Translations under genes and position numbers: made by a program | In this document: positions 1 to 6,538 of the stretch, piece after piece | How the letters are laid out: the number at the start of each line of letters is the position of its first letter | How positions within the stretch are numbered: position 1 is the stretch's first letter | Source of the DNA: Haloferacaceae archaeon PL-Br10_E2g29 | GTDB taxonomy: Archaea; Halobacteriota; Halobacteria; Halobacteriales; Haloferacaceae | Assembly (NCBI GenBank): GCA_001563965.1 | Contig: LKMS01000029.1 | Location: forward strand, 1-12,173 | Length of the DNA stretch: 12,173 bases | Direction: 5' to 3' | The notes under the pieces: generated by a model | Databases searched by the model: none | Told to the model about the DNA's origin: nothing | Seen by the model: the letters and a program-made list of their open reading frames with translations, nothing else

Positions 1-545
1 ACCGAGTCGGCCAGCGGCACGAACGTCCGAACCGCGCGGGCGGCGTTCAGTTGTCGTTGTTCCGATTCGTTGGCGGCCGGGAGAATCCCGAGAACGTACA
101 CCGGCGACTCATAGATCGTTTTGAGTTCCTCAACGAGAACGCTCCCGATGCCGGCCCCGGTTCCGCCGCCGAGGCCGACGACGACCAGCGAGGCGTCGAC
201 CTCGGTGTCGTCGATACGGTCGATCTCACGGCGCATTTCGGGGAGTTCCTCGCGAGCGACCGTCACGGCGAGTTCGGGATCACCCGCGACGCCGGGTTTG
301 ATTTGTCGCCGCGCCTCGTCGTCATCGGCCGCCGGCGACTCGGTGATGATGTTTGGATGCGTATCGCCGATGAGAAGGTGTCGTTTGGGCGGAATGTGCG
401 TCGCGTTTCGGCCCGCAGTGGACGCGGTGTTAAACGCGAGCACATGACCCGTGGTGAAGTCGATTCCCTGTTGTTGCTGGGTAGCACAGATTTCGTCGAC
501 CAGCCGGATGCCCGCGTTGCCGACACCAAAGAGGGCGAGTTTCAT
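1..545 (-). CDS. cetZ: Divergent CetZ-family tubulin-like GTPase (C-terminus cut by window edge)
   Basis: This reading frame is open to the left edge, so only the first 181 residues are visible. The N-terminus has the nucleotide-binding GVGNAG (residues 7-12), and the tubulin/FtsZ signature GGGTGAG is at 126-132. VYVLGILP follows the signature, as in CetZ proteins. CetZs are archaeal FtsZ/tubulin relatives that form cytoskeletal filaments controlling cell shape and motility (family knowledge). The T3 phosphate-loop region differs from its neighbour: after GDTH (60-63) there is an acidic segment with three consecutive Asp (74-76) in place of the usual glycine-rich GHGVG run; only PGVAGD (84-89) remains. 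Start choice: ATG at 545 is preceded by GGAGG at 550-554 with 4-nt spacing. It lies 105 bp downstream of the other cetZ on the same strand, with no TATA-like site between, so co-transcription is likely. The CetZ family is certain; the subtype is not. Confidence 0.9.
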   Translation of the reverse strand, partial: MKLALFGVGNAGIRLVDEICATQQQQGIDFTTGHVLAFNTASTAGRNATHIPPKRHLLIGDTHPNIITESPAADDDEARRQIKPGVAGDPELAVTVAREELPEMRREIDRIDDTEVDASLVVVGLGGGTGAGIGSVLVEELKTIYESPVYVLGILPAANESEQRQLNAARAVRTFVPLADS

Positions 546-650
546 CGTTCCTCCACCGTCACGCGTGGACGACGTGGAAGCAAACGGCGAGCCTGTCGCT
601 GGGCCCGCTGGGACGGCCGACCACACATCGTCTGGCGAGCGACCACCGGA

Positions 651-1823
651 TTAGATAATCGGGTCGAGCTCATTGTTGTCGTCGGTGATAAGCGAGGCAA
701 TCTCCTCCTCGCGAACCGCATCGAGCTCGCGGATCTTGTTCTGCGCGTCGACTGCCTGTGCCTGAATCTCCTTGATTCGGGGAGTTTCGGTCACGTTCGA
801 GAGCAACACGGCTGCCGCAAGCGTATCCGACCCCGCCCGTGGGTCGTCGCCGGCAAGCACCTCGACGGTGTCTGCGCGGTCTTCGAGCCACTCGCGAGAG
901 GCCTCGATTCCTTTCCGCGAAATCATCGACGGTGGTCCCGCAAAGACGATCAGCGCGCGATCGGCACTCGAGACATCACACGGAATCGTCAGCCGGGAGT
1001 TGACCGCTCGACGGACGAGCCCTTTGATCTGGGCGGCATTGGTCGAGTTGATTTCGGGTTCGGCGTCGTTGCTGAACCGCGAAAGCAACCCACCTGTCTC
1101 GCGGTCGATTTTCGAGGAGGCGTAGCCAATCGAGGAGACGCCGCCGACATCGAGCGTGCGCATGATGTCGCTGGAGTCCATAGCGTTCTCGCCGATGTCG
1201 CTGTCGTCGACTTCGCCGGCGGCGAGCAGGGTGACGATTCGCGTCGCGAGCTCCTTGTTCATCTCCTCGTACCCTTGTTCGACTGACTGCCCGCGCGAGC
1301 GCCAGGCATCGTTGTCGAACGCGATGAAGTTGTCCACCTTGGTGACAAACGACTGCAGCGAGCGCGCCGCGTTGAGCGCGGGCCGACCACCCTCGTACTG
1401 TCCCGGCAGAATCCCGAGACCGTACACCGGTTCGTCGTACATTTTTTGGAGCTCGTCGATCACGACGGGGCCGGCGCCGCTGCCGGTGCCGCCGCCGAGT
1501 CCGGCGGCGACGAGAATGGCGTCGACCTCGTGGATCTCGACATCATCGAAAATTCGGCGAATCTCGTCGATATCGTTCTGGGCGACCTCTGCGCCGACCT
1601 CGCCGTCGCCGCCGACGCCGTGGCCTTTGGCCTTCTGGTGGGTGTCTCCGATGAGGATTCGGCGATCGGCCGGAACGTGTTTAGGCTTTGCAAGGTCGGT
1701 GCGGGCGGTGTTGATGACGAGAACATGTCGGCAGAGGTTTCGACCCGTGTCGGCTTCGAACTCGAGCATGCGGTCGATGACCTTGCTCCCGGCGTTGCCG
1801 ACGCCGATGGTGGCGAGTTTCAT
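651..1823 (-). CDS. cetZ: CetZ tubulin-like cytoskeletal GTPase
   Basis: This 390-residue protein is full length for the family. Visible motifs in order are GVGNAG (7-12), the T3 loop GHGVGGDGEVG (67-77), signature GLGGGTGSG (108-116), VYGLGILPG (133-141), FDNDAW (169-174) and the T7-like segment YEEMNKEL (185-192), where the catalytic acidic residue for GTP hydrolysis on the adjacent subunit would lie. The C-terminal domain carries AGPP (295-298), RKGIE (303-307) and an acidic tail ending DDNNELDPII, typical of CetZ1/CetZ2-type proteins. It should polymerise with GTP at the membrane and affect cell shape or motility. ATG at 1823 has a strong GGGGGTGA Shine-Dalgarno 4 nt upstream (1828-1835). 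It resembles Haloferax CetZ2 by memory, but CetZ1-6 assignment needs a tree. It is the first gene of a probable two-cetZ transcript. Confidence 0.95.
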   Translation of the reverse strand: MKLATIGVGNAGSKVIDRMLEFEADTGRNLCRHVLVINTARTDLAKPKHVPADRRILIGDTHQKAKGHGVGGDGEVGAEVAQNDIDEIRRIFDDVEIHEVDAILVAAGLGGGTGSGAGPVVIDELQKMYDEPVYGLGILPGQYEGGRPALNAARSLQSFVTKVDNFIAFDNDAWRSRGQSVEQGYEEMNKELATRIVTLLAAGEVDDSDIGENAMDSSDIMRTLDVGGVSSIGYASSKIDRETGGLLSRFSNDAEPEINSTNAAQIKGLVRRAVNSRLTIPCDVSSADRALIVFAGPPSMISRKGIEASREWLEDRADTVEVLAGDDPRAGSDTLAAAVLLSNVTETPRIKEIQAQAVDAQNKIRELDAVREEEIASLITDDNNELDPII

Positions 1824-2172
1824 CGCGTCACCCCCGAAGAACGGATCGAGATGGTGCGCAGCGCTGACAGCAGTCGAACGGATGGCGGGACGGTGACCAT
1901 AACTATCAGACTCATTGTATTGAAGCTATAAGAAGGTGTGTCAGACTCACGTGATGGCGTCGACCGAACCCACCAGCACGCGGTGTCGTCAACCCTTGAA
2001 CTCAGGCGGTGTGCCGATTGGATGCCGCTATCGACGGGCCGGATTTTCCAAACATCCTTGTAATCGCTGGTCGTTGAGTCGATACCAACCGGGTTGCACA
2101 CGTGGACGAACTGCAGCGTAGCCGACACCACCGCAGACAGAACGCGACTCACCAAACCGACACCAACTCACC
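1824..2172. promoter_or_regulatory. Divergent intergenic region, cetZ / thyA
   Basis: This 349-bp gene-free stretch lies between the divergent cetZ and thyA starts. On the cetZ side it holds a minus-strand TATA-like CTTATAG (1933-1927), flanked by two exact copies of TCAGACTCA (1906-1914 and 1942-1950). A TCACGTGA palindrome is at 1948-1955, and there is an AT-richer patch at 1898-1935. On the thyA side the only AT-rich patch is around 2041-2065 (ATTTTCCAAACATCC, TTGTAATC). That would give thyA a leader of roughly 80-100 nt, and no Shine-Dalgarno is visible before its ATG. Open frames crossing the region on both strands have no recognisable protein character and I do not call them genes. Confidence 0.55.
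1927..1933 (-). promoter_or_regulatory. Candidate TATA box for cetZ
   Basis: On the minus strand this reads CTTATAG. It sits about 105 bp upstream of the cetZ ATG, which predicts a start near 1905 and a leader of about 80 nt carrying the strong Shine-Dalgarno at 1828-1835. The 9-bp direct repeat copies lie almost symmetrically on both sides, the downstream one overlapping the predicted start. No clear BRE is visible, so this is moderate evidence only. Confidence 0.4.
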
Positions 2173-3171
2173 ATGCAGCAGTATCTCGACCTCGTCGATT
2201 CGACGCTCACCGCGGGCCAGTACAAACCGAACCGAACCGGCGTCGACACCGTCGCGTCGTTCAGCCAGCACTACACCGTCGACCTCCAGCAGGGGTTTCC
2301 GTTGCTCACCACGAAAGACCTCTCGGGCTTCCGGTGGCAGTCGCTCATCTACGAATTTCTGTGGTATCTCTCGGGCGACGAACACATCCGTTCGCTTCGC
2401 GAACACACCGGCATCTGGAACGCCTGGGCCGACGAGGAGGGCCGACTCGACACCGCATACGGCCGTTTTTGGCGACGCTTCCCGGTTCCCGAGTCGGGAC
2501 TCGACGGCGAGACGTGGCCCGACGAGGATCACCGCTGGCGCAACGCGGACGGCACGTTCGATCAGTTGCAGTACGTGATCGACACCCTCACTGAATCGCC
2601 AAACAGCCGCCGCCTTGTCGTTTCGGCGTGGCATCCAGCCAACGCCGCAGTCAGCACGTTGCCACCGTGTCACTACACCTTCGTGTTCAACGTTCAAGGC
2701 GACCGGCTCAACTGCCATCTCACCCAGCGATCCGGCGATATCGCGCTCGGCATTCCGTTCAACATCGCGGCCTACTCGCTGTTGACGCATGCGGTCGCCC
2801 AAGAAACCGGCTTCGAGGTCGGCACGTTCGGCCACACCGTCGTCGACGCCCACGTCTACTGCGGCACCGACGAGCGCGGCGCGTGGTACGCCGACAACCT
2901 CGATGCGTTGCAGTCGAAGCTCGCCGCTGTCGACGAGACCGACGACTACCTCGCGGTTCGCGACTGGCTCACCGCGCGTGCGCCCGATGAAACCAAATCG
3001 ACAGCCGGTTACGATCACGTTCCGGGGCTGTTGACGCAACTCGCGCGTGAGCCGCGTGACCGGCCAGCGATCGAGATTGCCGACAAACCGCTCGACCAAC
3101 TCACCTTCGAGGATATCGAACTCGTCGACTACGACCCGGCCGCAGGAATCCGGTTTGCGGTGGCCGAGTAA
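2173..3171 (+). CDS. thyA: Thymidylate synthase ThyA
   Basis: ThyA converts dUMP to dTMP in the cytosol, using methylene-tetrahydrofolate as methyl donor and reductant and releasing dihydrofolate. The 332 residues show RTGVDT (21-26, phosphate-binding Arg21), FPLLTTK (42-48), EFLWYLSG (61-68), the catalytic Cys166 in PPCHY, the dUMP-binding block QRSGDIALGIPFNIA (185-199) and HVY (227-229). Compared with the roughly 264-residue E. coli enzyme it carries two acidic insertions, about residues 103-125 and 231-285, and the C-terminus reads IRFAVAE rather than the usual APVAI type. All catalytic residues are present, so it should be active. The dihydrofolate it makes is recycled by the FolA encoded 2 bp downstream. 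ATG 2173 fits the normal N-terminus. There is no Shine-Dalgarno and no TATA box at the leaderless distance. Confidence 0.97.
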   Translation: MQQYLDLVDSTLTAGQYKPNRTGVDTVASFSQHYTVDLQQGFPLLTTKDLSGFRWQSLIYEFLWYLSGDEHIRSLREHTGIWNAWADEEGRLDTAYGRFWRRFPVPESGLDGETWPDEDHRWRNADGTFDQLQYVIDTLTESPNSRRLVVSAWHPANAAVSTLPPCHYTFVFNVQGDRLNCHLTQRSGDIALGIPFNIAAYSLLTHAVAQETGFEVGTFGHTVVDAHVYCGTDERGAWYADNLDALQSKLAAVDETDDYLAVRDWLTARAPDETKSTAGYDHVPGLLTQLAREPRDRPAIEIADKPLDQLTFEDIELVDYDPAAGIRFAVAE

Positions 3172-3173
3172 TC

Positions 3174-3833
3174 ATGCCCGATGACGACCCGATTCCGATC
3201 GGCAGAGGAAATGGAACCAGCAACAGCGACACAACCGACGTCAAGGGCAGCGACAACAGCGAGGATGGCGAGAACGCGGTAACAACCGATGGCGACGAAC
3301 CCAACTCCCAGCAGCCACCGATCGCGTTGATCGCGGCGGTCGCCGCCAACGGCGTCATCGGCGTCGACGGCGAAATGCCGTGGCACCTCCCGGCCGACCT
3401 CGCACATTTCAAGCGACAGACGATGGGCAATCCGGTCATTATGGGACGGCGAACCTACGAGAGCATCGCCGCCCACCTCGACGGCCCGCTTCCGGGACGG
3501 ATGAACATCGTGCTCAGCCGACGCGATCCCGACCTCCACGAGGGCGTCGTTGTCGTGGACTCGGTCGGGACAGCGCTCGCCGAGGCCCGTGCGGTCTGCA
3601 CACTGGACGCGGAGGCCGACGAAATATTCGTCGTTGGCGGCGCGACCGTTTACGAGCAGTTTCTGCCGCTGGCCGACCGGCTTGTCCTGACCGAACTCGA
3701 CGACGCGTATGACGGCGACACGCGGTTTCCCGAGTGGGACGACGAGGCGTGGATCGAACACGCACGCGAGAACCACGAGACGTTTGCGTTTGTCGAATAC
3801 GTCCGAACAGCGTCGGATACGGAATCGGCCTGA
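3174..3833 (+). CDS. folA: Dihydrofolate reductase with low-complexity N-terminal extension
   Basis: FolA reduces dihydrofolate to tetrahydrofolate with NADPH, closing the cycle opened by ThyA. The DHFR domain starts at residue 50: IALIAAVAANGVIG (50-63), MPWHLPADLAHFK (68-80) with the proton-donor-equivalent Asp75, PVIMGRRTYES (87-97), LPGRMNIVLSRR (106-117), IFVVGGATVYEQFLPLADRL (151-170) and GDTRFP (181-186). This core is strikingly close to the E. coli type. Residues 1-49 are an Asp/Asn/Ser/Thr/Gly-rich segment absent from ordinary DHFRs. No ATG or GTG lies in frame between 3174 and the core, so the extension appears to be translated. The start is 2 bp after the thyA stop, with GGTGG at 3159-3163 as a possible Shine-Dalgarno inside thyA, suggesting a coupled operon. 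It corresponds in position to hdrB of Haloferax volcanii (from memory). Confidence 0.95.
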   Translation: MPDDDPIPIGRGNGTSNSDTTDVKGSDNSEDGENAVTTDGDEPNSQQPPIALIAAVAANGVIGVDGEMPWHLPADLAHFKRQTMGNPVIMGRRTYESIAAHLDGPLPGRMNIVLSRRDPDLHEGVVVVDSVGTALAEARAVCTLDAEADEIFVVGGATVYEQFLPLADRLVLTELDDAYDGDTRFPEWDDEAWIEHARENHETFAFVEYVRTASDTESA

Positions 3834-3846
3834 CCCGATTCCGGAC

Positions 3847-3942
3847 GTCGCAACCGGCGGCGAGAGTCGCAAACAGCAGGTCGTCGCCAACGGAGACGTT
3901 CAGTCACCACCGGAGACAGTCGGTCGCCAACAGACACGTTCA
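3847..3942. repeat. Degenerate ~20-bp tandem repeat (five units)
   Basis: Five units beginning GTC follow one another at 3847, 3866, 3883, 3903 and 3923 (steps 19, 17, 20, 20). The best-preserved units are 3883 (GTCGCCAACGGAGACGTTCA) and 3923 (GTCGCCAACAGACACGTTCA), which differ at only two positions. The unit at 3903 is GTCACCACCGGAGACAGTCG, and the first two are more diverged. The array fills most of the 135-bp gap between folA and the HAD gene and ends 26 bp before the HAD ATG. The 20-bp step is close to two helical turns. It is either a minisatellite or a phased binding-site array; its function is unknown. Confidence 0.6.
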
Positions 3943-3968
3943 GGATGCTGGACGGGTTACACTGACCA

Positions 3969-4550
3969 ATGAGTACCAGATTCGATTCGAAGCCCGGCCG
4001 GACGGTGCTTCTCGATGTCGACGGAACGCTGTGTGACAACATGTCTCGAGTAATCGAGTACCTCGCCAGCGAGTACGGTGTCGATCTCGCGCCAGAATCC
4101 ATCACCGACTGGACGTTTTCGGTGCCCGAAACGGAGTACCACATTGGCGAGATCATTCAGGAGGTGACCGCCGAACGCCCCGAATGGTTCCTGCTCGGGG
4201 CCGAACCAATCGAGGGCGCACGCGAGGCCGCGGCGTGGTTCGCCGACCGCGGGCACACGGTTGCCATCGCGACCCACCGGCCGCCGGAAACCCATCAGTT
4301 GACTCGCCAGTGGTTAGCCGAACACGACATTCCCTATGAGACGTACATCGAAGAGGTGCCGGAAAACAAGGGCGCGCTCGGGGGCGACCTCCTCATTGAC
4401 GACTATCACTACAACGTCGCGAACGCGCTGGCCGCGGGCAAGGCTGCCGGGCTGTTCAAACAGCCGTACAGCGATCCGACCGCCGTTCCCGACGCCGTTG
4501 TCGCTGACAACTGGCAGGATATGCTTGCGCGGTTCGGCCGTACCGCGTGA
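3969..4550 (+). CDS. HAD-superfamily phosphatase, 5'(3')-deoxyribonucleotidase-like (NT5C type)
   Basis: This 193-residue protein has all four HAD motifs: motif I DVDGT (16-20, nucleophile Asp16 and acid/base Asp18), motif II Thr102 in IATHRP, motif III Lys134, and motif IV LLIDD (141-145) with Asp144/Asp145 for Mg2+. The spacing K-x6-DLLIDD and the overall length match the 5' nucleotidase, deoxy (pyrimidine), type C family, which removes phosphate from dNMPs. A small helical cap lies between motifs I and II (about 25-90). It follows thyA-folA on the same strand, so a role in dUMP/dTMP balance is an attractive inference, but the substrate is not proven. No Shine-Dalgarno or TATA box at -26 is obvious. 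The upstream gap is filled by the tandem repeat at 3847-3942. Confidence 0.85.
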   Translation: MSTRFDSKPGRTVLLDVDGTLCDNMSRVIEYLASEYGVDLAPESITDWTFSVPETEYHIGEIIQEVTAERPEWFLLGAEPIEGAREAAAWFADRGHTVAIATHRPPETHQLTRQWLAEHDIPYETYIEEVPENKGALGGDLLIDDYHYNVANALAAGKAAGLFKQPYSDPTAVPDAVVADNWQDMLARFGRTA

Positions 4551-4745
4551 CCAACGCAGAAGACGATTTACGCAGGGAAGAATTGACCAGTGTGGGCGTC
4601 GACGCCGCGCGATTCGTGTTGGCATCGGCGAAGCTACCGTAACCCCAAGGCGTCCCGACCGGTTCACAAGGGTTTTTCCGCTCCCGAGTCCTACCACCGC
4701 TCAGATGAATCAGCACGGAGTCTGTCGCCGGTTCGGAGGCCTACG
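4551..4745. promoter_or_regulatory. Upstream region of the proteasome alpha gene
   Basis: This 195-bp gap has two AT-rich spots that could serve as TATA elements, GATTTACG (4565-4572) and GGGTTTTTCCG (4670-4680). It also holds a perfect 12-bp palindrome GGCGTCGACGCC (4595-4606). GTCGAC is frequent in this genome, so the palindrome alone is weak. A clear GGAGG Shine-Dalgarno (4735-4739) lies 6 nt before the ATG at 4746, so the mRNA has a leader. Which TATA-like element is used cannot be decided by reading. Confidence 0.4.
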
Positions 4746-5522
4746 ATGAGAGGAAATGACCAGCAGGCGTACGACCGCGGAACCTCGCTGTTCTCTCCTG
4801 ACGGACGAATCTACCAGGTCGAGTACGCCCGCGAGGCCGTCTCGCGCGGGGCACCGAGCGTCGGCATCCGAACGGCCGACGGCGTCGTCCTCGCGGCCCA
4901 GAGTCGTGCAGGATCGTCGCTCATGGAGAGCGAAAGCATCGAAAAACTCCACAAACTCGACGACAACATCGGAGCGGCCAGCGCGGGCCACGTTGCCGAC
5001 GCCCGCCAGCTGATCGACTTCGCACGCCGGCAGGCACAGGTCAACCGACTTCGCTACGGCGAACCGATCGATGTCGAGGCGCTGACGAAGTTCCTCACGG
5101 ACCACATACAGGAAAACACCCAGCGCGGTGGCACCCGACCCTACGGGGCGGCGCTCCTGATCGGTGGCTCACAAAACGGCACGCCGCGGTTGTTCGCGGC
5201 CGATCCATCGGGTACCCCGAACGAGTGGAAAGCGACCGTGATCGGCGGCTCGAGCGCCGACATTCAGGAACATCTCGAAGCCGAGTGGAGCGAGGGAATC
5301 AGCCACGACGACGGCCTTGCGTTGGCCGCCGAATCGCTCCGCGTTGCCAACGACGAACTCGGTCCTGCGGAGGTCTCGATTGCCTCGATTACGGCCGACG
5401 ACGGCTACCGCTCGCTGACGGTCGACGAGATTACGGACATCTTCGAGGCCGCAGACCTCGCTCACGGCGACGAAGAGGAATCAGCCGACGACGAGGCCGA
5501 CACCACCGAAGACGACTCCTGA
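4746..5522 (+). CDS. psmA: 20S proteasome alpha subunit (alpha2/PsmC-like)
   Basis: Seven alpha subunits form each outer ring of the cytosolic 20S proteasome, gating access and docking PAN ATPases. The 258-residue protein shows the alpha signature YDRGTSLFSPDGRIYQVEYA (9-28) including the gating N-terminus, RGAPSVGIRTADGVVLAA (34-51), IEKLHKLDD (65-73), GHVADARQL (81-89), GGTRPYGAALLIGG (128-141) and DPSGTP (153-158). An acidic tail (about 241-258) is typical of haloarchaea. I chose ATG 4746 rather than an upstream in-frame ATG at 4590 because of GGAGG at 4735-4739 and because the family N-terminus begins there; the 52 extra residues look non-coding. The GTSLFSPDGR and NGTPRLFAADPSGTP segments resemble Haloferax alpha2 (PsmC) more than alpha1, from memory. 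If so, an alpha1 gene should exist elsewhere. Confidence 0.95.
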   Translation: MRGNDQQAYDRGTSLFSPDGRIYQVEYAREAVSRGAPSVGIRTADGVVLAAQSRAGSSLMESESIEKLHKLDDNIGAASAGHVADARQLIDFARRQAQVNRLRYGEPIDVEALTKFLTDHIQENTQRGGTRPYGAALLIGGSQNGTPRLFAADPSGTPNEWKATVIGGSSADIQEHLEAEWSEGISHDDGLALAAESLRVANDELGPAEVSIASITADDGYRSLTVDEITDIFEAADLAHGDEEESADDEADTTEDDS

Positions 5523-5528
5523 GGACAC

Positions 5529-5556
5529 GCCGCGACGGTTTTCGTTTTTTCGCGGC
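5529..5556 (+). terminator. Hairpin with T-rich loop after the proteasome gene
   Basis: GCCGCGA (5529-5535) pairs with TCGCGGC (5550-5556), 6 bp after the psmA stop. The loop contains T-runs at 5539-5542 and 5545-5550. Archaeal RNA polymerase terminates mainly on oligo-T, so T-runs framed by a stem form a credible intrinsic terminator. Confidence 0.6.
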
Positions 5557-5575
5557 CTGTCGACGTAATGAGCGA

Positions 5576-5583
5576 CATTTTTG
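5576..5583 (+). promoter_or_regulatory. Candidate TATA box, MOSC gene
   Basis: CATTTTTG is centred about 28 bp upstream of the ATG at 5608, a spacing that implies a leaderless or nearly leaderless transcript. The start codon has no Shine-Dalgarno (GACCA precedes it), which agrees. The T-run could also contribute to termination of the gene upstream. Confidence 0.45.
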
Positions 5584-5607
5584 TCCCGTTGGTCGAAGCA
5601 GTGACCA

Positions 5608-6486
5608 ATGACACAACGAACGGCAACCGTCGAGCGACTGACAATCTATCCGATCAAATCGCTCGACGGCCGGCCGGTCGATTCGGCTGACATCGCACCC
5701 AACGGCGGACTCGTTGGCGACCGCGAGTACGCGCTCTTCGATGCCGAGGAAAACTACGTCAACGGGAAACGCGAGCAACGTGTGCACCCGATTCGCGCCG
5801 ACTATACCGGCACGACAACGCGTGCCGAGTCGGTGACGCTATCGAGACCCGACGGCGAGTCGGCAACGTTCGAACTCGGCTCGGACGGTGTCAGCGCAGC
5901 CGCCGACTCCGCTGACAGCGACACCGAGGTGATGGCTACGTGGCTCACCGACTGGTTCGAATACCCGGTTCGGCTCCAACAGGACACCGCCGGCGGATTT
6001 CCCGACGACACGACCGCGTCGGGTCCGACAATCATCAGCACGGCAACGATCGAAGCGGTCGCTTCGTGGTTCGACGGAATCTCCGTCAACGGAATGCGCC
6101 GTCGCCTGCGGGCAAACGTCGAAGTGGGTGGTGTCCCCGCATTTTGGGAGGATAACCTGTTTGCCGACCGCGACCATCGGGTTCGGTTTTCAATCGGTGG
6201 CACGCCCTTTGTCGGCGTCAACCCGTGTCAGCGGTGTGTAGTTCCCACACGGAATCCCGACACCGGTGAGGAGTACGCCGGGTTTCAGTCAACGTTTGTC
6301 GAACAGCGGCGCAAAACCATGCCGCAGTGGAGCGGCGGTGACTGGTTCGATCACGACTTCCGGTTGATGGTCAACACTGCCGTCCCGGAGGCCAGTTGGG
6401 GCGAAACGCTCAGCGTTGGCGACAGCGTTGTCGTTGGCGAGCGGTTCGCTGCCGTCGACGCGTACGTTGGTGTCGACGATGGATAG
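5608..6486 (+). CDS. MOSC-domain protein (YcbX/mARC-like molybdenum cofactor-binding oxidoreductase)
   Basis: This 292-residue protein has the N-terminal MOSC beta-barrel domain with YPIKS (14-18) and GDREYALFD (37-45), then the MOSC domain. The latter carries RRLRANV (165-171, equivalent of the RFRxN motif) and NPCQRCVVPTRNPDTGE (205-221). Cys207/Cys210 in CxRC match the region holding the Mo-coordinating cysteine of mARC/YcbX proteins. Relatives reduce N-hydroxylated compounds or act in Moco/sulfur chemistry. The substrate here is unknown, and no ferredoxin domain is fused. Residues about 91-107 form a haloarchaeal acidic insert rich in Asp/Ser/Ala. It stands alone: a terminator precedes it and structured non-coding DNA follows. 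Confidence 0.87.
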   Translation: MTQRTATVERLTIYPIKSLDGRPVDSADIAPNGGLVGDREYALFDAEENYVNGKREQRVHPIRADYTGTTTRAESVTLSRPDGESATFELGSDGVSAAADSADSDTEVMATWLTDWFEYPVRLQQDTAGGFPDDTTASGPTIISTATIEAVASWFDGISVNGMRRRLRANVEVGGVPAFWEDNLFADRDHRVRFSIGGTPFVGVNPCQRCVVPTRNPDTGEEYAGFQSTFVEQRRKTMPQWSGGDWFDHDFRLMVNTAVPEASWGETLSVGDSVVVGERFAAVDAYVGVDDG

Positions 6487-6538
6487 GTCGGCCTCACCGA
6501 CGAATTAGCCGTCTGGGGAAAGCAACCCCAGTCGGTGG
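6487..6538. other. Structured intergenic element after the MOSC gene
   Basis: Directly after the MOSC stop, several perfect stems overlap: GTCGG/CCGAC (6487-6491/6497-6501), CACCGAC/GTCGGTG (6495-6501/6531-6537) and CTGGGG/CCCCAG (6513-6518/6526-6531, 7-nt loop AAAGCAA). The first two are mutually exclusive. The second can enclose the third, giving a long irregular hairpin with a 12-nt 5' bulge. There is no T-run, so it is not a textbook archaeal terminator. It could be an mRNA 3'-end structure or part of a small RNA. The rest of the gap (6539-6640) holds short stems CAAAAC/GTTTTG (6575-6580/6587-6592) and GCGTTC/GAACGC (6617-6622/6627-6632), the latter ending 8 bp before the tRNA. Confidence 0.45.

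Noticed and set aside
51..1286. 411-codon plus-strand open frame opposite the two cetZ genes
   Set aside because: It is antisense to two well-supported cetZ genes. It has an Arg/Val-rich composition unlike haloarchaeal proteins and no recognisable domain, as expected from high-GC shadow frames.
1820..2155. 111-codon minus-strand frame upstream of cetZ
   Set aside because: It covers the promoter region, has no family resemblance and a non-acidic, Ser/Arg-rich composition, and no Shine-Dalgarno or TATA box is placed for it.
3969..4550. HAD protein as phosphoglycolate phosphatase or a sugar phosphatase
   Set aside because: The K-x6-DLLIDD motif III-IV arrangement and the short cap fit the NT5C deoxyribonucleotidase family better, although the substrate remains unproven.
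4595..4606. 12-bp palindrome GGCGTCGACGCC as a proteasome operator
   Set aside because: GTCGAC-centred palindromes are common in GC-rich haloarchaeal DNA, and it lies about 140 bp from the start codon; not enough to claim a site.
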